Assembly (NCBI GenBank): GCA_036339375.1 | Contig: JAYZBC010000003.1 | Coordinates: forward strand, 1 to 64,000 | Reading direction: 5' to 3' | DNA from: JAYZBC01 sp036339375 | GTDB lineage: Bacteria; Pseudomonadota; Alphaproteobacteria; MPNO01; UBA2964 | DNA: 64,000 nucleotides | Notes under the pieces: generated by a model | What the model was told of the DNA's origin: nothing | What the model saw: the letters and a program-made list of their open reading frames with translations, nothing else | The model's database searches: none | Position numbers and translations under genes: made by a program | Part shown: positions 18,298-26,810 of the stretch, in pieces | Numbering within the stretch: the first letter of the stretch is position 1 | Layout: every line of letters begins with the position of its first letter

Positions 18298-18951
18298 TTA
18301 ACAATTTTTTTTTCCATCAAAGGTAATTACAAACACCAAATTTCCCAAAGGGGGGTTAAGGAAAGAAGTAGTAAATTTGACTCTCTCTTGCTTTCGTAGT
18401 TTCGAAAAAGGGGAGTTAAAAACCCAACGTTGCAATTCTTCTCCTTTTTCATTTTGAATAATTCCAAGCAATTTAGGAACAATTTTAGTCAGCTTAGATA
18501 AATTAACAATTTCTCCTTCTATTTTAACTCGGGCACCTCCGTTTTCGCTCAGAACCTTAATTGAATAGTCTTGAATGGAAAGACCTGCTCCAGGTTCTGG
18601 CAGCATCCTAAAAAAGCTAAAAATTTCACTGGATTTTGGGAATTTTGATAAAACAATTTCTCTCTCCACATAAGTAGAAATTAAAACCACCGAAAAAATA
18701 CCACAGCCCAGCATCCACAATACACGTGCAACCATACCTTTTTTGAAAACAAAATTTATTAACTTGGTCTTAGCGTTGGTTGTCTTGAATTCCTTTTTTG
18801 TATTAATTACATCAAATTTTGGACGCCCAATCGATTGTTCTTGAAACCAAACACCCCCACATTGACTGCAGCGTACCTTTCGACCTTGTGGCCCAATTTT
18901 GACGGGTTTTAGCCGAAAACAGGTTAAACAATTTGGACAATGAAAAAACAT
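18298..18951 (-). CDS. MJ0042-type zinc-ribbon protein with DUF3426-like C-terminus
   Basis: A membrane protein of about 217 residues. The N-terminal zinc ribbon has Cys5-x-x-Cys8 and Cys28-x-x-Cys31 around FRLKP. A charged linker is followed by one membrane helix at about residues 75-93 and a periplasmic domain of beta-rich character. The role is unknown. The ATG at 18951 is preferred because the family begins directly at the zinc ribbon (FFHCPNC). In many alphaproteobacteria this gene precedes ftsE-ftsX; here those are absent and the next gene is ydcF on the other strand. Confidence 0.8.
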   Translation of the reverse strand: MFFHCPNCLTCFRLKPVKIGPQGRKVRCSQCGGVWFQEQSIGRPKFDVINTKKEFKTTNAKTKLINFVFKKGMVARVLWMLGCGIFSVVLISTYVEREIVLSKFPKSSEIFSFFRMLPEPGAGLSIQDYSIKVLSENGGARVKIEGEIVNLSKLTKIVPKLLGIIQNEKGEELQRWVFNSPFSKLRKQERVKFTTSFLNPPLGNLVFVITFDGKKNC

Positions 18952-19184
18952 AAAAACAAAACCTATAATAACCACCCATGGACAAAGAAAATGGTTCACA
19001 CAAGTTTTTCAATTGTATACGGTCAAGTTAAAGAGGAGGCAAGATGATGAGATTTTGTTTGTTATTTAACTTAAACATTTGACTAAAAGGTTTGTTCGAG
19101 TTTTTCCAAACTTCAGGCTGGGTACTTTGATAAATTTGACGCAAAATTCATTTCTCTGATTCTAACAAAAAGGAAATTTTGCAT

Positions 19185-19877
19185 ATGCTCTTTCATAAAA
19201 GTCCGTACCGTCTCCTTATGGGCTTTGGATTTTCTACATTACATATAAAAAGAAACACTATTATCCGCACACGAAAACCAAAATGGCTAATTAAAACGTT
19301 CCTTGGAGTCCTCAGTATCGTGGTATTATGGCTGATGGGGTTAGTGTGGTTCGTCAACCAGGTCCCGAAACAAATTTCATATAATAAATCTCAAACTGAT
19401 GCTGTCGTTGTCCTTACAGGTGGTAAAAGCCGTTTGGATACTGGGTTAAAATTATTTTTCAAAGGTTATGCTAAACAGCTTTTCATTTCAGGCGTTGCCT
19501 TAGATGGCGGAGATATGAAAAACCTTCTAAAGGTAGCACAACGAAGTCCCAACAAGTTGGCTTGTTGCATTAATGTCGGTTTTTCCAAAAATACAGCCGA
19601 AAATGCATTTGAAACTGCTACTTGGATAAGTTCTAGTGGTTTTCAGTCTCTTCGGCTGGTAACAGCAACATACCATATGCCTCGGAGTCTTCTAGAAATG
19701 AAATATCAAATGCCGGATATAAAGATAATACCCCACCCGGTTTTTCCGATACTATTTAAACGTGAAAGTTGGTGGTTATGGCCAGGAACAGTAAAATTAC
19801 TAACAAGCGAGTTTAATAAATACATTTTTGCAAAAATTAGAATGCTTCCATCTTTTTTATTTGAGCTAGGACCGTAA
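19185..19877 (+). CDS. YdcF/DUF218-family membrane-anchored protein
   Basis: About 230 residues. One N-terminal membrane helix near residues 40-60 is followed by a DUF218 domain with DAVVVLTGGKSRLDTGL, LFISG, SKNTAENA and the conserved ATYHMPRSLLE. Homologues such as SanA/YdcF are linked to envelope barrier function and may bind S-adenosylmethionine or process undecaprenyl compounds; the exact role is unknown. It ends just before plsC and is probably in one operon with it. Confidence 0.85.
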   Translation: MLFHKSPYRLLMGFGFSTLHIKRNTIIRTRKPKWLIKTFLGVLSIVVLWLMGLVWFVNQVPKQISYNKSQTDAVVVLTGGKSRLDTGLKLFFKGYAKQLFISGVALDGGDMKNLLKVAQRSPNKLACCINVGFSKNTAENAFETATWISSSGFQSLRLVTATYHMPRSLLEMKYQMPDIKIIPHPVFPILFKRESWWLWPGTVKLLTSEFNKYIFAKIRMLPSFLFELGP

Positions 19878-19879
19878 TT

Positions 19880-20596
19880 GTGGTTTTGGCACGGTCTATT
19901 TTTTATCAGATTATTTATGGTATTTGGGCAGTATTAATGGCTCTCGTTTTCCTGCCGTCTCTGACATTGCCCCACAAGGCAAGTTTGTTTGTTGCTCAAA
20001 TTTGGAGTGCCTCTGTATTCTGGATCCTCCGCTATACCGCTGGACTTACTTATAAAGTTGAAAATCAAAACTTGATACCAGATGGCCCAGTTATTTATGC
20101 TTCCAAACACCAATCAACATGGGACACTTTGTTTTATCCATATGAAGTTAAAAATTCGGTAATTGTATTAAAAAAAGAACTTTATCTAATTCCCTTTTTT
20201 GGATGGTATGCAAAAAAATATGGGAACATTGCCGTCAATCGTAAGTCTGGTTCTTCTGCACTTCGTAAAATGGTTAGAGAAGCCAAAATTTTTGTTTTAT
20301 CTGGCAGATCCATCGTTGTATTTCCAGAAGGCACAAGGACCCGGCCAGGTGAAAAACATAAATATCATAGTGGGGTTGCAGCCCTTTACAAAAATTTAGA
20401 TCTTCCCGTAGTCCCGGTTGCCTTGAATTCTGGCTTATTTTGGCCAAGGAGACATCTCATCCGAAAGCCTGGAATAATTACACTACGTTATCTGACTCCT
20501 ATTTTACCCGGTCTTTCTCGTGAGGCTTTCATGTCCAAATTGGAAACAGAAATTGAAGCCGCTCAGATCCAAATTAACCAGTCCACTGAGTTGTAG
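19880..20596 (+). CDS. plsC: 1-acyl-sn-glycerol-3-phosphate acyltransferase
   Basis: Adds the second acyl chain to make phosphatidic acid at the inner membrane. The acyltransferase motif H-x4-D is at His77-Asp82 (KHQSTWD), the glycerol-phosphate-binding segment is FPEGTRTRPG at 148-157, and two hydrophobic stretches occupy the first 55 residues. The 238-residue length is standard. The GTG start lies three bases after the ydcF stop. Confidence 0.9.
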   Translation: MVLARSIFYQIIYGIWAVLMALVFLPSLTLPHKASLFVAQIWSASVFWILRYTAGLTYKVENQNLIPDGPVIYASKHQSTWDTLFYPYEVKNSVIVLKKELYLIPFFGWYAKKYGNIAVNRKSGSSALRKMVREAKIFVLSGRSIVVFPEGTRTRPGEKHKYHSGVAALYKNLDLPVVPVALNSGLFWPRRHLIRKPGIITLRYLTPILPGLSREAFMSKLETEIEAAQIQINQSTEL

Positions 20597-20612
20597 TTTC
20601 ATGTAGATAAGT

Positions 20613-20621
20613 TTATCCACA
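20613..20621 (+). promoter_or_regulatory. Consensus DnaA box
   Basis: The nine bases TTATCCACA match the consensus DnaA box exactly. On the opposite strand, GTATCCCCA (20634-20642) is a near match 12 bases away, next to an AT-rich stretch. The site is intergenic, just after plsC. One consensus box does not make an origin. Confidence 0.4.
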
Positions 20622-20690
20622 GGTTGTGCAAAATGGGGATACATTCTTTTTCAAAATTAAATTTACTATTACACAATTTTCACAAACGTT

Positions 20691-21560
20691 TCATTGTTTT
20701 TCATCTTCTATTGAGTTTTGAAGCGTTCCAACACAATCAATCTCTATCTCCAAATGGTCACCAGGTGTTAAATATTTAGGAGGATCGTATTCGATCGCAG
20801 ACCCGCCGGGACTACCGGTACAAATTAAATCTCCTGGCTGTAGAAAAGCGAAACGGGAAATATAAGAGATTACAAACGGAATATCAAAAATCATCATATC
20901 CGTACTGCCGTTCTGCCGCTCTTCCCCATTCACACGGGTCACAATCTGTGTTTTCATTGGATTAGGTACTTCATCAGGGGTAACTAACCAAGGACCCATG
21001 GAACCTGAACGCCACTGATTTTTAACCGGGCAGTTCTGCGTTCCACGACCAATCCAACCTCTTACACTACCTTCATTAGCAATAGTATATCCACCAACAA
21101 AAGAAAGAGCATTTTTTTCAGAAATGTGCCGGCCTTCTTTACCTATAACCACAACGAGTTCACCCTCATAGTCGAGTTTTTCTCCATCGTCAGAACCTCT
21201 TATAATTGGCTGACCATGAGCTGAAAATGAATCCCTAAAACGTGGAAAAATACTCGGCCAGTCTGGGCGCCCGTCTTCTTTGACCTCATGATAAGCACGA
21301 TAATTACGCCCGACACAAAAGATTTTTGTTGGATTTTTAATAGGAATGGAAAAAGTAATTTCCGTTAAGTCTAAAAAAGTGGAACCAGCGTCCGCTGTTT
21401 TCTGTAAAAAATTTAGAGCCTTGGGTCCAAGTGATAACACATCGCGCAAGTTTTTAAAACGTTGCCCTTGATAAATAACATCAGATAGATCAACAATCTT
21501 ACTATCACGAACCGATCCAAACCTTGGATTACCATTATGTATAAAACTGACTAGTTTCAT
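20691..21560 (-). CDS. Fumarylacetoacetate hydrolase (FAH) family protein
   Basis: A 289-residue FAH-domain enzyme. VGRNYRAYHEV opens the catalytic domain. The metal ligands fall in DYEGELVVVIG, and GYTIANEGSVRGW and LICTGSPGG are present. Family members hydrolyse or decarboxylate diketo acids in aromatic breakdown, or act as oxaloacetate decarboxylases or acylpyruvases, so the substrate is unknown. The ATG at 21560 (MKLVSF) with AGGAAC just upstream is preferred to the open frame back to 21587. It stands alone on this strand. Confidence 0.88.
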   Translation of the reverse strand: MKLVSFIHNGNPRFGSVRDSKIVDLSDVIYQGQRFKNLRDVLSLGPKALNFLQKTADAGSTFLDLTEITFSIPIKNPTKIFCVGRNYRAYHEVKEDGRPDWPSIFPRFRDSFSAHGQPIIRGSDDGEKLDYEGELVVVIGKEGRHISEKNALSFVGGYTIANEGSVRGWIGRGTQNCPVKNQWRSGSMGPWLVTPDEVPNPMKTQIVTRVNGEERQNGSTDMMIFDIPFVISYISRFAFLQPGDLICTGSPGGSAIEYDPPKYLTPGDHLEIEIDCVGTLQNSIEDEKQ

Positions 21561-21720
21561 TACCTGTTCCTTACAAATGACTACCAAAAAATTTCAGATA
21601 ATAGGTTAACCTGTCTTTATGCGACACATTCTACCCTTTTTAAAATAGTATGAAGCAATTTGTCGTTTATTCCCAACCTATCAAGGTTCTTTACTGTTTT
21701 TTTTAATAATCTTCATTTTT

Positions 21721-22605
21721 TTATTTATTAGCTAAAGCAACACCAGCAACAGCAATGAACAATCCGGTTAACGCTAACAGGGTGAAGGTTTCGTCAAACA
21801 TGAGCCAACCCATGAAAGCGGTGGTCGGCGGACTTAAATACATTAAACTGGTCACTTTTGCCGCTGCCCCTCGTTTTACTAAAAAGAAATAAATGCCTAT
21901 CCCAAATATGGAAAGTCCAATTCCTGACCATGTTAGAGCGTAAAAAAAATTCCAAGTCCAGTGTACTTTTAATGTTTCAAAAACAATTGCCAGCATGCCT
22001 AAAACAAAAAAAGATGTGGTATTTTGAGTGCAAAGTGCCACCCTGATATCTACTTGGGAACAATAGCGTTTTTGATATAGTGTCCCAATGGTAATTCCGC
22101 TAAGCGCACCAAGGGCAAACAACAATCCAATCACACTCTGATGTGTGAAATCAACTTTCTCGACTACAACTAATCCCAAACCTATAAAACCAAGAGCAAG
22201 CCCAAACCATTGGCTTAACCTAATTTTTTCACCCAAGGTTGGAGCGGCCAACGCCCCTGTTACCAGGGGCTGCAATCCTACAATGAGAGCCATCACACCC
22301 GTGGAAACTCCAATAAAAATGCCATAAAACACACCTGTTAAATAGGTACTTTGTATTAAAAGGCCAGCAAAAATTACGTGAAAATATGATTTTTTGGATT
22401 TGGGCCATTCTATTTTGCAAAAAAAAAGGAATGGAACAAGAACAGTGAGCGCAAGCAAAAATCTCAGTGCCAAAAATGTAAAGGGTTCAGCATAAGGCAA
22501 ACCATATTTGGCAGAGATAAATCCGCTCGCCCAAAAAAATATAAAAAAAGAAGCTGCTACTGGTGTCCAGCAATTCGAAAGATTTAAAGGCTTTTTCCGT
22601 GCCAT
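21721..22605 (-). CDS. EamA/DMT-superfamily permease (second copy)
   Basis: A 294-residue inner-membrane protein with about ten hydrophobic helices and two EamA repeats. FFWASGFISAKYGLPYAEPFTFLALRF matches the family N-terminus, and LMYLSPPTTAFMGWLMFDE marks the second repeat. It differs clearly in sequence from the permease at 3863-4726, so it is not a recent duplicate. It probably exports a small metabolite. The ATG at 22605 is preferred over TTG codons upstream. Confidence 0.84.
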   Translation of the reverse strand: MARKKPLNLSNCWTPVAASFFIFFWASGFISAKYGLPYAEPFTFLALRFLLALTVLVPFLFFCKIEWPKSKKSYFHVIFAGLLIQSTYLTGVFYGIFIGVSTGVMALIVGLQPLVTGALAAPTLGEKIRLSQWFGLALGFIGLGLVVVEKVDFTHQSVIGLLFALGALSGITIGTLYQKRYCSQVDIRVALCTQNTTSFFVLGMLAIVFETLKVHWTWNFFYALTWSGIGLSIFGIGIYFFLVKRGAAAKVTSLMYLSPPTTAFMGWLMFDETFTLLALTGLFIAVAGVALANK

Positions 22606-22709
22606 CTTAACACTCAACAAAAATCAAATTATCAAAATTAAGTTCTTAAAAAAAGTCTTTCTCGACCCTTACACAACAAAACTTTATAAAGAACACAAAG
22701 GAAAATTAA

Positions 22710-23759
22710 ATGAAATGGCGGCATCCCGGTATAATTTGTGTAATTGCCTTCGTGATTGTAACAGGCTTATACGTGAGCGGTTGGTTTATGTTTGCATATT
22801 TCTTGAAAGGACAGTTAACTGACTGGTCCGCTGAGCTTCGTGCTAAGGGTTGGGCTTTAACATACAAAGAGGTGAAAATACGGGGTTTTCCTCTTAGTTG
22901 GCAAGTTACGATTGGCCAACCAAAATTAAGCCAAAGACAAAAAGATTTTAAGATTTATTGGACGGGATCAAATTTGATTTTAGATTACCGTCTTTGGAAT
23001 TTAAATAAAATTAAGTTTTTTAGCGATAAAACCCATCTTAATAGTTGGAGTTCTTCCTCCTTAAAAAAACCATTCAAAATGGATATGAGTGAGGTCCAAG
23101 GGGAAATAAATTTTTCCGCACAAGGGGAACTTAGGAAATTTTTAATGACAACGCGTTTAATGGAGGTTGAAACGCAGTCATCGACTAAATTCCAACTCTC
23201 AAACCTAATTACAACAGTTAATGGCTCTCAGTTTGCCATACCTAATACAGAGGTTCATCAGAAACCCTTTTTGAATTTGGACATTAAACTTTCAAATTTA
23301 AATCTCCATAAAACTGAGAATTTCAAAATTAGTCGGGAAATTAGTGAAATTTTCGTTAAAGGGACAATTTTAGGTAAAATTCCCAATTTTCTTACTCAAA
23401 AAAGCTTTTTTGAATGGGCAAAGAACGGTGGCTCTGTAGAAGTAGAAAAATTAGGCTTAAAATGGTCTGAGTTAAGGTTAATTGGTTCAGGAACTTTGGC
23501 CTTAGACCCTACCTTCCAACCCATAGGAGCCTTCACAACTAGAATTACCGGCTATAACGCAATTATAAAAAAGTTAGTAAAACAAGGGGTCATCCGGCCG
23601 CGTACCGCTCTTCTGAGCCAACTTGTATTAAATTCTTTGTCAACAAATTCCCTTGAAAATGGGAGGAAGGAATTAAATGCTCCAATAACAATTCAAGAAG
23701 GCTGGGTTTTTGTTGGTCCACTAAAATTGTTTAAGATTCCAAAAATTAAATGGTATTAA
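22710..23759 (+). CDS. DUF2125 domain-containing membrane-anchored protein
   Basis: A 349-residue protein with an N-terminal signal anchor (residues 7-33) and a periplasmic DUF2125 domain recognised by WALTYKEVKIRGFPLSWQV. The DUF2125 family is nearly restricted to alphaproteobacteria and has no established function. It is very rich in Lys, Asn and Leu, and ends 20 bases before the convergent tyrA. In related genomes it also lies beside tyrA, which supports the call. Confidence 0.82.
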   Translation: MKWRHPGIICVIAFVIVTGLYVSGWFMFAYFLKGQLTDWSAELRAKGWALTYKEVKIRGFPLSWQVTIGQPKLSQRQKDFKIYWTGSNLILDYRLWNLNKIKFFSDKTHLNSWSSSSLKKPFKMDMSEVQGEINFSAQGELRKFLMTTRLMEVETQSSTKFQLSNLITTVNGSQFAIPNTEVHQKPFLNLDIKLSNLNLHKTENFKISREISEIFVKGTILGKIPNFLTQKSFFEWAKNGGSVEVEKLGLKWSELRLIGSGTLALDPTFQPIGAFTTRITGYNAIIKKLVKQGVIRPRTALLSQLVLNSLSTNSLENGRKELNAPITIQEGWVFVGPLKLFKIPKIKWY

Positions 23760-23779
23760 AACATACTGCCACTTTGTTT

Positions 23780-24685
23780 TTATGGTGGTTTAGGCGGAAT
23801 GTGTTGGCCTGCTTCTACAACCCCTCGGCGTATTTCTCGTGTGCGCTCAAATAAAGATTGCAATATCTCCCCATCTCCGTCACGTATGGCCCTCTGGAGC
23901 TTACTCAAATCCTCAGTTAATCGACCAAGCATTTCGAGGACCGCCTCTTTGTTGTTCAAAAATATATCTCGCCACATTACGGGGTCTGAAGCCGCAATTC
24001 TTGTGAAATCTCGAAATCCACTCGCAGAAAATTTGATGACCTCAGATTTTAGACGTTCCTCCAAATCAGTTGCTGTTCCTACAATCGTATAAGCGATTAG
24101 ATGTGGTACATGAGACGTAATTGCCAGAACTTGATCATGATGTTCTGCATCCATTATTTCAATTTTGCTTCCCAACACTTCCCAAAACTGAGAAACCTTT
24201 TCTATTGCACGTTTATTTGTTCCTTTGGGCGGTGTCAGCACGACCCACCGGTCTTCGAATAATGTGTCAAAACCAGATTCGGGTCCTGAATTTTCTGTTC
24301 CCGCGATTGGATGCCCAGGAACAAGATGTACTCTTGGAGGCAGGTGTGGTAAAAAAGCTTCCATTGTTACCTGTTTTACGGACCCAACATCAGACACTAT
24401 TGAACCAGATTTAAGAGAACCCGAAATTCTCTTAGCTATTTCAGCGTATGCACTAAGTGGGGTGCAAATTATAATGAGATCAGCATCGGCCACTACTATA
24501 GCGGGATTATCAGTTACAAAATCTGCAAGGTTAAGTTCTGAAACAATCTTTTTAGTATTTTCTGATTGTACGCAAACGTAAAGTTTGCCTGCCAAATTTT
24601 CCCGTCGAACAATCCTTGCAATCGAAGAACCAATTAAACCGGCACCAATTAAAGCGATTTTACCAAATAAAGGATTTTTATTCAT
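23780..24685 (-). CDS. tyrA: Prephenate/arogenate dehydrogenase
   Basis: NAD(P)-dependent tyrosine synthesis step, 301 residues. The Rossmann motif GAGLIGSS is at residues 14-21; SDVGSVKQ, PGHPIAGTENSGPESG and the helical C-terminal dimerisation half (ITSHVPHLIAY) are intact. It follows hisC by nine bases on the same strand, so it is in one operon with hisC and the chorismate mutase gene. Confidence 0.93.
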   Translation of the reverse strand: MNKNPLFGKIALIGAGLIGSSIARIVRRENLAGKLYVCVQSENTKKIVSELNLADFVTDNPAIVVADADLIIICTPLSAYAEIAKRISGSLKSGSIVSDVGSVKQVTMEAFLPHLPPRVHLVPGHPIAGTENSGPESGFDTLFEDRWVVLTPPKGTNKRAIEKVSQFWEVLGSKIEIMDAEHHDQVLAITSHVPHLIAYTIVGTATDLEERLKSEVIKFSASGFRDFTRIAASDPVMWRDIFLNNKEAVLEMLGRLTEDLSKLQRAIRDGDGEILQSLFERTREIRRGVVEAGQHIPPKPP

Positions 24686-24694
24686 TAATTTTTT

Positions 24695-25786
24695 CTAACC
24701 CAATAGAAATTGTTCACATGCACTGCTGAAAGAATAAATTTCATCCTCTGTACCGATAGTTACACGGAGGCATGCCGGCAAGTGATAAACACTGGTTTCA
24801 CGTGGTATAATACCTTTCTGATTAAAAAATTTCATGGCTAGCAAACAGTTTTTTCTTTCGGTTTCAGGGAATTTAACCAATACAAAATTAGCAACACTTG
24901 GATAAACAGTTAGACCCAAATTTTTTAGCCGGTTACTTAACCAAGGGAGCCAAACAGAATTATGGTCACGCGATGCCGCAACGTGAACTTCATCTTCTAC
25001 TGCCGCAATTCCGGCTTCTTGGGCCGCAGTAGATAAATTGAAAGGGCCACGTAATTTATTTAAGATATCACAAATAGAGAGTGGACAATAAGCCCACCCA
25101 ATTCTAAGAGCGGCTAGCCCGTAAATTTTTGAAAAAGTTCGTGTAATTACTGTATTTTCGTTTTTATCTACTAAATCAAATCCAACGCTATAGTCATTTC
25201 GTATTACGTATTCGGCGTAGGCACAATCAATTACAAGGAGAATGTTTTCTGGTAGACCCGCACGCAACTTTAACAATTCATCTCCAGAAATATACGAGCC
25301 TGTCGGATTGTTTGGGTTTGCTATAAATACTATCTTTGTTTTTCTTGTTACAAGCTTTAAGACAGAATTTACATCAAAGGTTAATTCACGCTCGGGTGCT
25401 ATAACTGGCATGGCTCCAACTGTGCGAGCTATTATGGGATACATATTAAAACCATGTTTACTCATGATAATTTCATCACCAGGCCCTGCGTAAGCCCGAG
25501 CTAAGTTATACAAAATCTCATCAGAACCAGCCCCACATGTAATTCGGTTCTCATCCAAACCGTGGTATTTCCCAAGTATTCCACGGAGTTTAGCCGAACT
25601 TCCTTCGGGATACCTGTGCAAAGAGGCAGAAACTTTATTAAAAGCTTCTATAGCTTTTGGGCTGGGTCCAAGCGCACTTTCGTTAGACGAAAGCTTTATA
25701 GCTCTTTCAAAATTAGAAATCTCTGACTGCCCCGGTGCATAAGGCGAAATCTCGAGTATCCCCGGCCGAGATTTTAATTCTTTCAT
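24695..25786 (-). CDS. hisC: Histidinol-phosphate/aromatic aminotransferase
   Basis: PLP aminotransferase of 363 residues. ANPNNPTG is at 156-163, the PLP Lys is Lys220 in TRTFSKIYGLAALRIGW, and LSSNESALGPSP is near the N-terminus. HisC enzymes in this alphaproteobacterial setting can serve both histidine and tyrosine/phenylalanine synthesis, which fits the location between chorismate mutase and tyrA. It overlaps the upstream chorismate mutase by four bases. Confidence 0.92.
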   Translation of the reverse strand: MKELKSRPGILEISPYAPGQSEISNFERAIKLSSNESALGPSPKAIEAFNKVSASLHRYPEGSSAKLRGILGKYHGLDENRITCGAGSDEILYNLARAYAGPGDEIIMSKHGFNMYPIIARTVGAMPVIAPERELTFDVNSVLKLVTRKTKIVFIANPNNPTGSYISGDELLKLRAGLPENILLVIDCAYAEYVIRNDYSVGFDLVDKNENTVITRTFSKIYGLAALRIGWAYCPLSICDILNKLRGPFNLSTAAQEAGIAAVEDEVHVAASRDHNSVWLPWLSNRLKNLGLTVYPSVANFVLVKFPETERKNCLLAMKFFNQKGIIPRETSVYHLPACLRVTIGTEDEIYSFSSACEQFLLG

Positions 25787-26670
25787 TTCTTTTCCTCGGA
25801 CAAAATCAGCGGCACTGCGTAAGTACCGGCTATTTTGGCAAAGGTTATTTCATCATCCAAACCCTTTAACTTAATAAAACGCTCATCCGTAATCTCAACA
25901 AATTCCTTAACTTCAATTAGAAACAGCAAGCGGCGGCTATCATTAGTTTCAAGGGGGACTGACACAATTGAAACCGGGGCAAACTTAGACTCTTCAAGTA
26001 AACCCACCATTCTTCCCTTACTGAATGGCTCGAAGCATTCAATTAGAAGAAAACTATAATCGTCACCGGTTGATACAGGGGTTACTTTGGAAATTAATAA
26101 TGCCTCCACAGAGTCGCCGCGTCCATTACTACCCGGAAAAAATGGCAATCGGCCGCAAATTCTAACACTCTCTTCATCTTTTCTTCCGACAAGCGAAAGC
26201 CACCAGGCGTTTGCGCTTTCGTCCGGAATAGGGATTACACCGGCCATCGCGGTTTCGTCAGCAACTGCTTGAAGTACACCTCGTTCAGTTGCAAAACGAT
26301 TTAGTGTTGCTTTTGTACCGAAATAATCTCGTGCGATATCCCAATAACTTGGATCGTTTTTTTCAAAGACAGCAACCGAAAACTTAGCTTGAATTCCAAC
26401 CAACCCAGAAATGAGTTCGCGCCAGATTCTTAAAACCACACCACAAGACAATTCGCCTTTATGCCTAGCGGCTAGTCTTCGCAATACGTCCGCCTCTCGT
26501 CCAGGATGAAAAATTTCAGAGTCAGCTCTTTTCTTGACATCACGAATGCGTGCTACAACACTAGAGCGTTTCATAATCAGATTATGCAATCTTTCATCAA
26601 TTTTATCGATCTCTTCTCTGAGATTTTGAAGGTTTATGTTACCATTGCCCATAAGAGCCTCATACATCAT
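25783..26670 (-). CDS. Chorismate mutase with a degenerate prephenate-dehydratase-like domain
   Basis: A 295-residue protein. The first ~90 residues are an AroQ-type chorismate mutase: NLREEIDKIDERLHNLIMKR, then HPGREADVLRRL and a closing RIWRELIS helix. The remaining 200 residues align in position with a prephenate dehydratase and ACT region, but the dehydratase landmarks (GxxGSYS, and Thr-Arg-Phe near the active site) are absent. I infer that only the mutase step is active. An ATG at 26652, with GAGG five bases upstream, may be the true start. It heads the hisC-tyrA operon. Confidence 0.85.
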   Translation of the reverse strand: MMYEALMGNGNINLQNLREEIDKIDERLHNLIMKRSSVVARIRDVKKRADSEIFHPGREADVLRRLAARHKGELSCGVVLRIWRELISGLVGIQAKFSVAVFEKNDPSYWDIARDYFGTKATLNRFATERGVLQAVADETAMAGVIPIPDESANAWWLSLVGRKDEESVRICGRLPFFPGSNGRGDSVEALLISKVTPVSTGDDYSFLLIECFEPFSKGRMVGLLEESKFAPVSIVSVPLETNDSRRLLFLIEVKEFVEITDERFIKLKGLDDEITFAKIAGTYAVPLILSEEKK

Positions 26671-26810
26671 ATTTTCAGAACACTAGAAATTGGCTGCGAG
26701 TTTATAGCGCGGTGACGCTCCAACCAAAAGCAAAGAAATTAATAAAAAAATTTGCAAGAATGTAGCTACTTTGAAAATGTAACAAATTACAACTAGAATA
26801 CAGTTAGAAA

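Noticed and set aside
22508..22822. A plus-strand frame overlapping the permease and DUF2125 starts
   Set aside because: It lies in another frame over the start of DUF2125 and has no family resemblance.
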